From positions 1-5,471 of the forward strand of contig JAAZJF010000048.1 of the NCBI GenBank assembly GCA_012800475.1: 5,471 nucleotides of DNA, given 5' to 3'. A program made the position numbers and the translations under genes. Below are positions 1 to 4,554 of the stretch, piece after piece. The notes beneath the pieces are model-generated. The model ran no database searches. It was given only the letters and a program-made list of their open reading frames with translations, and had not been told where the DNA came from. This DNA is from Gammaproteobacteria bacterium. Lineage in GTDB: Bacteria > Pseudomonadota > Gammaproteobacteria > Pseudomonadales > Pseudomonadaceae. The stretch's first letter is position 1. Every line of letters starts with the position of its first letter.

Positions 1-92
1 AGTATCGGTTGGCATGGCTGCTGTGCATTGGATTAAGATGCACTGCAATTGCGTAAGGCAGGGAGTTGCCCAAGTAAAGTTCAGGAGCGCGA

Positions 93-121
93 ATTGTACG
101 CACAGTTACTTATAGACGCAA
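93..121 (-). promoter_or_regulatory. Leftward promoter, probably for rplU (gene outside the window)
   Basis: Read on the minus strand, TTGCGT (116-121) is followed after exactly 17 bp by TACAAT (93-98), a good sigma70 -10 box. The bases just downstream, TCGCGCTCC, form a GC-rich discriminator of the kind found at ribosomal-protein promoters under stringent control. In many gammaproteobacteria rplU-rpmA lies divergent from ispB, so L21 is the expected target (inference; the gene is not in the window). The putative transcribed leader, down to position 1, contains a short hairpin, GTGCAT (23-28) with ATGCAC (38-43), of unknown meaning. No coding sequence is apparent in 1-130. Confidence 0.55.
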
Positions 122-139
122 GCGCTGTATGTGCTTACC

Positions 140-168
140 TTGACAGATAGCCGCGCGCCTCATAGCAT
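140..168 (+). promoter_or_regulatory. ispB promoter
   Basis: A perfect -35 box TTGACA (140-145), a 17-bp spacer and TAGCAT (163-168, four of six consensus bases) predict transcription starting near 175, about 25 nt ahead of the ispB ATG at 200. The promoter lies inside the upstream in-frame extension of ispB, which opens with a GTG at 131, so that earlier start would not be in the transcript. This supports the ATG at 200. Confidence 0.65.
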
Positions 169-199
169 GCCGCACAACCTTATTAGAGCAGGCAGAGTC

Positions 200-1168
200 A
201 TGCAACCACAGGCTTTTTACCAAATCGTCGCAGAAGATTTTGCTGCCGTTGACAGCATCATCAAACAACAGCTTTCATCCCGCATTCCTTTGGTAGAAAA
301 AATCGGCGATTACATTATCTCCGCCGGCGGCAAACGTTTGCGTCCACTGCTTGTTTTACTGGCTGGTAATGCCGTTGGCAAACAGGATGATGATCTGCGT
401 TTACTCGCTGGCGTAATCGAGTTTCTACACACTTCAACGCTCTTGCACGATGATGTCGTTGATAAATCCGACCTGCGTCGCGGCCGCTCGACTGCAAATG
501 CAAAATGGGGCAATGCTCCCAGCGTCTTAGTCGGCGACTTCCTCTATGCTCGCTCATTTGAAATGATGGTGCGCTTAGGCTCCTTGCCAGTGATGGAAAT
601 CATCTCACAAGCCACGCGCGTTATCGCCGAAGGCGAAGTACTGCAACTGACTAAAGTGCGCGATGCCAGCACCACTGAAGCCACGTATATGGAAGTCATC
701 CGCGGCAAAACCGCCATGCTATTTGAAGCGTCAACGCACAGTGCAGCCGTTTTAGCTCAAGCACCTGCTGAGCATATTGAAGCGCTACGCACCTATGGTG
801 ATAACTTAGGCATCGCCTTCCAACTGGTCGATGACTTGCTGGATTATCGCGGCGATGCTGAAACCTTAGGTAAAAATGTGGGCGATGATCTAGCTGAAGG
901 CAAACCCACGCTGCCATTGATCGTCACCATGCGCGACGGTACACCTGAGCAAGCGGCTTTAGTACGCAAAGCGATTCAAAAAGGCGGCATTGAAGACTTA
1001 GCACAAATCAGTGCAGCGGTTGAGGCGTGCGGCGCTCTCGACTACACCGCCAAACTCGCACAAGAGTACGCCAATCGCGCCATTGCATGCCTAGATGCAA
1101 TTCCGGCATCAGAGTACCGCAACGCCATGATTGAACTGGCTCAATTTGCCGTCGCCCGCACTCAGTAA
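200..1168 (+). CDS. ispB: Octaprenyl/polyprenyl diphosphate synthase IspB
   Basis: This 322-residue all-trans polyprenyl diphosphate synthase condenses isopentenyl diphosphate units onto farnesyl diphosphate to build the ubiquinone side chain; it acts in the cytoplasm as a dimer. Visible motifs are GGKRLRP (43-49), the first Asp-rich motif DDVVD (84-88) followed by RRGR (93-96), GEVLQL (145-150), GKTA (169-172), the second Asp-rich motif DDLLD (211-215) and GKNVGDDLAEGKPTLP (224-239). The residues four and five before the first Asp-rich motif are Thr80 and Ser79, small side chains that fit a long-chain product, but C8 versus C9 cannot be told from sequence. An in-frame GTG at 131 would add 23 residues; the ATG at 200 is preferred because MQPQAFY matches the family N-terminus and a promoter occupies the extension. 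The ribosome binding site is weak (AGAG at 194-197). The gene is monocistronic and intact. Confidence 0.95.
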   Translation: MQPQAFYQIVAEDFAAVDSIIKQQLSSRIPLVEKIGDYIISAGGKRLRPLLVLLAGNAVGKQDDDLRLLAGVIEFLHTSTLLHDDVVDKSDLRRGRSTANAKWGNAPSVLVGDFLYARSFEMMVRLGSLPVMEIISQATRVIAEGEVLQLTKVRDASTTEATYMEVIRGKTAMLFEASTHSAAVLAQAPAEHIEALRTYGDNLGIAFQLVDDLLDYRGDAETLGKNVGDDLAEGKPTLPLIVTMRDGTPEQAALVRKAIQKGGIEDLAQISAAVEACGALDYTAKLAQEYANRAIACLDAIPASEYRNAMIELAQFAVARTQ

Positions 1169-1174
1169 CAACAT

Positions 1175-1209
1175 AATCCATGCTGTGCATGACTCACACA
1201 GCATGGATT
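1175..1209 (+). terminator. ispB terminator hairpin
   Basis: Seven bases after the ispB stop, AATCCATGCTGTG (1175-1187) pairs perfectly over 13 bp with CACAGCATGGATT (1197-1209) around a 9-nt loop. The stem runs into TATTCT, a short and imperfect T-tract, so termination is likely but may be leaky. It separates ispB from the mscL promoter downstream. Confidence 0.7.
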
Positions 1210-1227
1210 TATTCTGCATCACACTAC

Positions 1228-1256
1228 ATACCATCACCTATTTCGCGCGGTATAAT
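1228..1256 (+). promoter_or_regulatory. mscL promoter
   Basis: A perfect TATAAT (1251-1256) lies 68 bp upstream of the mscL ATG. At 17 bp spacing the -35 position reads ATACCA (1228-1233), only three of six matches, so recognition may rely mainly on the -10. Escherichia coli mscL is known to be partly sigmaS-dependent, and a strong -10 with a poor -35 fits that, but this is not proof. Confidence 0.55.
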
Positions 1257-1280
1257 CACCTGCATAGCGTGACATAGTGT

Positions 1281-1297
1281 CGCACCAACACGGTGCG
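1281..1297 (+). other. Hairpin in the mscL 5' leader
   Basis: CGCACC (1281-1286) and GGTGCG (1292-1297) form a 6-bp GC-rich stem with a 5-nt loop in the predicted 5' untranslated region, about 16 nt ahead of the mscL ribosome binding site (GAGGA, 1313-1317). There is no T-run, so it is not an obvious terminator. A role in mRNA stability is possible but unproven. Confidence 0.35.
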
Positions 1298-1324
1298 TAG
1301 AGCTTTAATAACGAGGAAGACAAT

Positions 1325-1753
1325 ATGAGCATCATCAAAGAGTTCAAAACCTTTGCTGTCAAAGGCAACGTCGTCGATATGGCTGTGGGTATCATTATTG
1401 GTGCTGCGTTCGGTAAGATCGTCAGCTCATTTGTCGGCGATATTATTACCCCAGCATTGGGTATTTTAATTGGCGGTGTTGATTTTAGTGATCTGGTGAT
1501 TACCTTAAAAGCCGCTCAAGGTGACCTACCTGCAGTGGTGGTGGCTTACGGTAAGTTTATCCAAACCGTGATTGATTTTATTATTATTGCCTTCGCTATT
1601 TTTATGGGCATTAAGGTTATTAACCGCCTTAAACACGAAGAAGCAGTGGCTCAAGCAGCACCTGTAGCGCCTCCTGCACCCCCTGCGCCAAGCAATGAAG
1701 AAGTCTTGCTCAGCGAAATCCGCGACTTACTCAAACAGCAACAACAGCCTTAA
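1325..1753 (+). CDS. mscL: Large-conductance mechanosensitive channel MscL
   Basis: This 142-residue inner-membrane protein forms a homopentameric pore that opens under high membrane tension and releases solutes on hypo-osmotic shock. The N-terminal amphipathic helix MSIIKEF leads into TM1 (about 15-45), with the pore-lining GNVVDMAVGIIIGAAFGK (14-31); Gly22, Gly26 and Gly30 are kept, while the constriction residues are Met19 and Ile23 where E. coli has Leu19 and Val23. A periplasmic loop (about 46-75, including AQGDLPAVV) precedes TM2 (about 76-100). The C-terminal bundle helix EEVLLSEIRDLL (125-136) follows a Pro/Ala-rich linker (about 107-123), and the tail ends in glutamines. GAGGA (1313-1317) lies 7 nt from the ATG. 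The length is slightly above the 136 residues of E. coli because of the linker. The gene converges with nsrR. Confidence 0.96.
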   Translation: MSIIKEFKTFAVKGNVVDMAVGIIIGAAFGKIVSSFVGDIITPALGILIGGVDFSDLVITLKAAQGDLPAVVVAYGKFIQTVIDFIIIAFAIFMGIKVINRLKHEEAVAQAAPVAPPAPPAPSNEEVLLSEIRDLLKQQQQP

Positions 1754-1770
1754 ATTACTCATAATACCTG

Positions 1771-1788
1771 TGACGCTGTAGAGCGTTA
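1771..1788. terminator. Possible terminator hairpin between mscL and nsrR (mscL-proximal)
   Basis: TGACGCT (1771-1777) pairs with AGCGTTA (1782-1788) around the tetraloop GTAG, seven pairs including one G-T. It lies 18 bp past the mscL stop. No T-run follows on the + strand, so its termination role rests on position between convergent genes. Confidence 0.35.
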
Positions 1789-1790
1789 AT

Positions 1791-1812
1791 GTGCTGCCAA
1801 GGAGGGCGGCAC
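1791..1812. terminator. Possible terminator hairpin between mscL and nsrR (second stem)
   Basis: GTGCTGCC (1791-1798) pairs with GGCGGCAC (1805-1812), eight pairs including one G-T, around the loop AAGGAG. It sits two bases after the preceding hairpin. It is GC-rich but lacks a T-tract on either strand. The two stems together may end transcription in both directions. Confidence 0.35.
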
Positions 1813-1859
1813 ACTGATCTCATTGATCACTGCAGCATCCGCCTCGCCCCAGCGCACCG

Positions 1860-1876
1860 ATAGCTCAATAGCTCAA
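1860..1876. repeat. Short tandem repeat, 8-bp unit, two copies
   Basis: TAGCTCAA occurs twice in tandem (1861-1868 and 1869-1876), with one matching base before it at 1860. It lies 16-31 bp beyond the 3' end of nsrR. It is probably a small replication-slippage duplication with no evident function. Confidence 0.5.
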
Positions 1877-1891
1877 TGCATATGCTGGGCG

Positions 1892-2329
1892 TTATCCCCC
1901 CGACTTAAATAGCAGCTGCTCTAAAGCTGCACGCTGCACGATCAAGTCAGCCAAAAAATACTCATCCAAAGTCGCTAAAAAAGCCAATTGCGCTTGCTGT
2001 AAAATATTTTTCAACTGACAAACTGGCTCAATTGGACAGCTCGCTCCCGAACCGAAACATTCCAGCAACTTTAAGTTTTCTACAGCACGTACAATTTGAC
2101 CCACATTGATACTGGCCGCGGGCACAGCCAAGATCAAACCGCCATTGCGCCCACGTACACTTTGCACGTACCCCAACTGGGTTAATGTTTGCGCCACTTT
2201 GGCCACATGATTGGCAGAAATCCCATAGTGCTGAGCAATATTGTGCACGGTCACCGGCACGCATTCTTTTTGCAGCGCGAGATAAATCAAAACTCTGAGT
2301 GAAAAATCTGTGTGCGTTGAGAGCTGCAT
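1892..2329 (-). CDS. nsrR: Nitric-oxide-sensing Rrf2-family repressor NsrR
   Basis: This 145-residue cytoplasmic transcription factor should hold an NO-sensitive Fe-S cluster and repress NO-defence genes until NO nitrosylates the cluster. The N-terminus MQLSTHTDFSLRVLIYLAL is typical of NsrR. A winged helix follows, with the helix-turn-helix at about 28-49 and the wing containing RGRNGG (59-64). The cluster cysteines are Cys91, Cys98 and Cys104 (C-X6-C-X5-C), and Asp8 is present, the residue shown to be the fourth ligand in Streptomyces NsrR. ADLI (127-130) in the C-terminal helix is also typical of the family. Divergence from hmp, a classic NsrR target, separates it from the related IscR and RsrR. 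The ATG is preceded by a weak TAGG 8 nt upstream. Its promoter overlaps the shared operator, so autorepression is likely. Confidence 0.92.
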   Translation of the reverse strand: MQLSTHTDFSLRVLIYLALQKECVPVTVHNIAQHYGISANHVAKVAQTLTQLGYVQSVRGRNGGLILAVPAASINVGQIVRAVENLKLLECFGSGASCPIEPVCQLKNILQQAQLAFLATLDEYFLADLIVQRAALEQLLFKSGG

Positions 2330-2332
2330 AAC

Positions 2333-2361
2333 TTGACCTACTGGAAAGAGGTATTTAATAT
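2333..2361 (+). promoter_or_regulatory. Candidate hmp promoter
   Basis: TTGACC (2333-2338, five of six matches) and TAATAT (2356-2361, four of six) are separated by 17 bp. The -10 and most of the spacer fall inside the first NsrR-like site, so a bound repressor would block polymerase. The predicted start near 2368 leaves a leader of about 40 nt. TAAAAT at 2382-2387 is an alternative -10 but has no good -35 partner. Confidence 0.5.
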
Positions 2362-2368
2362 GCCAGTT
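2346..2368 (+). promoter_or_regulatory. Putative NsrR operator 1
   Basis: The proteobacterial NsrR consensus is an 11-1-11 inverted repeat with half-site AAGATGYATTT. Here the left half AAGAGGTATTT (2346-2356) matches 10 of 11 and the right half ATATGCCAGTT (2358-2368) matches 7 of 11, about the central base 2357. It overlaps the -10 of the proposed hmp promoter and the -10 of the proposed nsrR promoter, which fits repression of both. Confidence 0.7.
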
Positions 2369-2385
2369 TTAAACAGGTATGTAAA
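2357..2385 (-). promoter_or_regulatory. Candidate nsrR promoter
   Basis: On the minus strand TTTACA (2380-2385, five of six matches) is followed after 17 bp by CATATT (2357-2362, four of six). Start of transcription would be near 2350, about 20 nt ahead of the nsrR ATG. The -35 lies in NsrR-like site 2 and the -10 in site 1. The assignment rests on spacing and is tentative. Confidence 0.4.
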
Positions 2386-2394
2386 ATACCTCTT
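2372..2394 (+). promoter_or_regulatory. Putative NsrR operator 2
   Basis: The right half AAATACCTCTT (2384-2394) matches the inverted NsrR half-site AAATRCATCTT at 10 of 11, and the left half AACAGGTATGT (2372-2382) matches at 8 of 11, around the central base 2383. Its centre is 26 bp from that of operator 1. It ends only three bases before the hmp ribosome binding site, so it lies downstream of the proposed hmp start and could act as a roadblock. Confidence 0.65.
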
Positions 2395-2396
2395 TC

Positions 2397-2401
2397 AGGA
2401 G
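2397..2401 (+). promoter_or_regulatory. hmp ribosome binding site
   Basis: AGGAG ends 6 nt before the ATG at 2408. It decides the hmp start over an in-frame ATG at 2333, which would translate through the operator and has no recognisable ribosome binding site. Confidence 0.85.
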
Positions 2402-2407
2402 AACACC

Positions 2408-3634
2408 ATGCTTACTCAAGCTCAGCTCGATGTTATCAAAGCCACTGTCCCCGTACTCGACGCCGGCGGTGAAGCACTGACGCGTCATTTTTATGAACGC
2501 ATGTTTCGTGAGAACCCTGAAGTTCGCTCATTCTTTAACCCTGCACACCAAAAAACCGGCGGTCAGCAGCGCGCTCTAGCCGCAGCAATTTGCGCCTATG
2601 CCAAACATATTGAAAACCCTGGTGTGCTGGCAGACGCTGTCGAACTCATCGCCCAAAAACATGCCTCTTTAGGTATTCAGCCACAGCACTACCCTATTGT
2701 GGGTACCAATCTGCTGTCGTCCATCAAAGAAGTATTAGGCGATGACGCAACACCCGATATTATCGATGCCTGGGCCGCAGCCTATAATCAATTAGCCGAT
2801 TTATTTATTGCGCGTGAAAAAGCCATTTACGCTGACCAAGTCGCTGAATATGGCTGGAATGGCTTTAAGCGTTTTGTTGTCAGTCAACGTGAAGCGGCCA
2901 GCGACAATATCACGTCCATCTACTTCGCAGCAGAAGATGGCCAAGCGCTCCAAGCTCATCTGCCAGGTCAATACATCACCCTACGTGTGACACCCACTGA
3001 GGGCGGCACAGCCATTATGCGCAACTACAGTCTGTCCAATCGCGCCGGTGACACGCACTATCGCATCAGTGTCAAACGTGAATTAGCTTTAGCACCCAAT
3101 ACACCCGATGGTGTGTGCTCCAACTATGTGCATGATCAACTGCAAGTCGGTGATGTTGTCGAATTGGCTCCACCGTGCGGCGAATTCACCTTTAAAACCC
3201 CACAGCATGATCAGGGTCCTTTGGTGTTTATTGCGGGTGGTGTGGGTATTACGCCTGTTTTATCCATGCTACACAGCGCGTTAGCTGAACACAGCGATCG
3301 TGACATTATTTTATTACAGTGCGCCATCAACGGTTCAGTGCGTGCTTTTGCTGACGAGATTGCTGAGCTGCAAAGTCAGCACACCAACTTAACCACACAC
3401 CTGCGTTTAAGTGACCCTAGCGCGCAGGATCTGATAAACAACACCCATCAAAGCCAAGGTTTTATTGACCAAGCACTGCTCGATGAACTGATCGGCGATC
3501 GCCCAAGCGAAGTGTACCTGTGCGGCCCAACACCGATGCTGTCACATGTGTGGCGTCTACTTAAAGCGCGCAATATGGCCGACAGCCATATTCACTACGA
3601 GTTCTTTGGTCCAGCCGGCGAGTTGGCTGCTTAA
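2408..3634 (+). CDS. hmp: Flavohemoglobin, nitric oxide dioxygenase Hmp
   Basis: This 408-residue soluble enzyme oxidises NO to nitrate using O2 and NAD(P)H. Domain 1 is a globin (about 1-140) with proximal heme ligand His85, distal pocket Tyr29 and Gln53, and Tyr95, all at the numbering of E. coli Hmp; the proximal-side Glu appears as Glu137. Domain 2 (about 150-260) binds FAD through RNYSLS (205-210) and GVCSNYVHD (235-243). Domain 3 (about 265-408) binds NAD(P)H through GGVGITPVLSML (277-288) and CGPTPM (372-377), and ends with HYEFFGP (396-402). The length is slightly over the usual 393-396. The in-frame ATG at 2333 is rejected because MLTQAQLDVIKATVPVL is the conserved N-terminus and AGGAG lies 6 nt upstream. 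It is divergent from nsrR with a shared operator, so induction by NO through NsrR is expected. No defect was seen. Confidence 0.97.
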   Translation: MLTQAQLDVIKATVPVLDAGGEALTRHFYERMFRENPEVRSFFNPAHQKTGGQQRALAAAICAYAKHIENPGVLADAVELIAQKHASLGIQPQHYPIVGTNLLSSIKEVLGDDATPDIIDAWAAAYNQLADLFIAREKAIYADQVAEYGWNGFKRFVVSQREAASDNITSIYFAAEDGQALQAHLPGQYITLRVTPTEGGTAIMRNYSLSNRAGDTHYRISVKRELALAPNTPDGVCSNYVHDQLQVGDVVELAPPCGEFTFKTPQHDQGPLVFIAGGVGITPVLSMLHSALAEHSDRDIILLQCAINGSVRAFADEIAELQSQHTNLTTHLRLSDPSAQDLINNTHQSQGFIDQALLDELIGDRPSEVYLCGPTPMLSHVWRLLKARNMADSHIHYEFFGPAGELAA

Positions 3635-3648
3635 GACACTGAGATAAC

Positions 3649-3680
3649 GCCTGCCGACCCGACGCACAGGTTTGGCAGGC
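3649..3680. terminator. Possible bidirectional hairpin between hmp and fpr
   Basis: GCCTGCCGA (3649-3657) can pair with TTGGCAGGC (3672-3680), nine pairs including one G-T, with a 14-nt loop. It starts 15 bp past the hmp stop and ends 25 bp before the fpr stop. Neither side has a T-run, so it is a candidate by position and stem only. The 71-bp gap holds no gene. Confidence 0.4.
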
Positions 3681-3705
3681 TCAAGGCTAAAGCTGAAAGT
3701 AGCCG

Positions 3706-4482
3706 TTACCAGTAATTCTCAACAGCGACTGCACCAGGGCGACGTGTCAAGGACAATTGCATATCGCGCTTTTGCAACAACATGCGACAATCCTCCACCA
3801 TTTGCGGATTCCCACACAACAAGACTCGCGATGACTGCGCTTGCATCGTCAGACCCACATGGTGCTCCAGTGCGCCCGACTCCAATGCATCGGTGATGCG
3901 CGCCTGTAAGCATCCGCCCACTTCTTCACGAGTCACCACGGGCACAAAAGTCAGTTTATGCGCATACTGCGCTACATAATCACGAGTTAAGATCTCGTTC
4001 AGTAAATCTGTATACGCCAACTCATCTTCTGTACGTACGCTATACACTAAAACAATACGCTCAAAGCGCTGCCACACCTCAAAATCCTGCAGCATCGATA
4101 AAAAAGGTGCAAGACCGGTACCGGTTGCCAGCAGCCATAAATTATCGCCATCAACAAAACGATCTAAAGTTAAAAAGCCATGCGCTTGTTTCTCAATTAA
4201 AATCTCATCACCCACCTCCAGCTGACTCAACTCGCTGGTAAACTCTCCTCCAGGTACCACAATGGAGAAGAACTCTAAAAACTCATCAAACGGACTCGAC
4301 ACCATCGAATAACCACGCCAAACAATAGCGCCACTGGGTTTACGCACACCCAAACGTGCAAACTGACCTGCGGTAAAACGAAAGCCAGCATCGCGCGTAC
4401 AGCGGAAACTAAACAGGCTGGGCGTCCATGTATGCAGGTGAGTCACAGTTTGTCGGGTGAACTTTTCTTGTGTCGCGTTCAT
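3706..4482 (-). CDS. fpr: Ferredoxin/flavodoxin-NADP+ reductase Fpr
   Basis: This 258-residue cytoplasmic flavoprotein passes electrons between NADPH and ferredoxin or flavodoxin, supporting Fe-S cluster repair and oxidative-stress defence. The FAD domain (about 1-100) has TAGQFARLG (37-45) and the RxYS motif RGYS (56-59). The NADP domain shows LLATGTGLAPFLSMLQ (117-132), VTRE (183-186) and CGNPQM (223-228). The C-terminus RRPGAVAVENYW ends in a tryptophan, like E. coli Fpr (RRPG...EHYW) and unlike the Pseudomonas/Azotobacter FprA type, which ends differently. The ORF can be extended 49 residues upstream to 4629, but that would overlap rlmG on the other strand. The ATG at 4482 has GAGGT (4488-4492) 5 nt away and gives the family length. 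It converges with hmp and diverges from rlmG. No neighbouring FinR-type regulator is in the window. Confidence 0.93.
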   Translation of the reverse strand: MNATQEKFTRQTVTHLHTWTPSLFSFRCTRDAGFRFTAGQFARLGVRKPSGAIVWRGYSMVSSPFDEFLEFFSIVVPGGEFTSELSQLEVGDEILIEKQAHGFLTLDRFVDGDNLWLLATGTGLAPFLSMLQDFEVWQRFERIVLVYSVRTEDELAYTDLLNEILTRDYVAQYAHKLTFVPVVTREEVGGCLQARITDALESGALEHHVGLTMQAQSSRVLLCGNPQMVEDCRMLLQKRDMQLSLTRRPGAVAVENYW

Positions 4483-4554
4483 ACTGCACCTCATTAACGA
4501 ATAGACACCCTTATTCATACGCCATTTTTGGCCAAACAAACACCTGCGATCTCT
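4483..4554. promoter_or_regulatory. Divergent fpr-rlmG control region
   Basis: These 72 bp must carry both promoters but none is convincing. For rlmG, TAGACA (4502-4507) matches a -35 at five of six positions without a clear -10 at 16-18 bp. For fpr, a TATGAA on the minus strand (4517-4522) is a weak -10. GCCA-TTTT-TGGC (4521-4532) is a small inverted repeat. The fpr ribosome binding site GAGGT is clear; rlmG has no strong one. Confidence 0.4.

Larger units (their letters stand above)
2344..2396. repeat. 53-bp imperfect palindrome covering the nsrR-hmp operator
   Basis: The outer arms, GAAAGAGGTATTT (2344-2356) and AAATACCTCTTTC (2384-2396), are perfect 13-bp inverted copies. The symmetry continues inward around a centre at 2370 (GTTTTAAAC, 2366-2374), with nine of the thirteen inner positions complementary. 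In all, 22 of 26 paired positions match. The palindrome contains the two 23-bp NsrR-like sites. Confidence 0.9.

Noticed and set aside
131..199. Upstream in-frame GTG start extending ispB by 23 residues
   Set aside because: A TTGACA-N17-TAGCAT promoter lies within it, the residues do not resemble the family, and the ATG at 200 gives the usual 322-residue protein.
2344..2396. Large inverted repeat as a transposon end or riboswitch
   Set aside because: The arms match the NsrR half-site consensus and overlap both proposed promoters, and no transposase or target-site duplication is visible.
2333..2407. Upstream ATG start extending hmp by 25 residues
   Set aside because: It runs through the operator palindrome, lacks a ribosome binding site, and the conserved Hmp N-terminus begins at 2408 behind AGGAG.
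3672..3979. Plus-strand open frames of 74 and 65 codons opposite fpr
   Set aside because: They are antisense to the conserved C-terminal part of fpr and have no credible domain or start signal.
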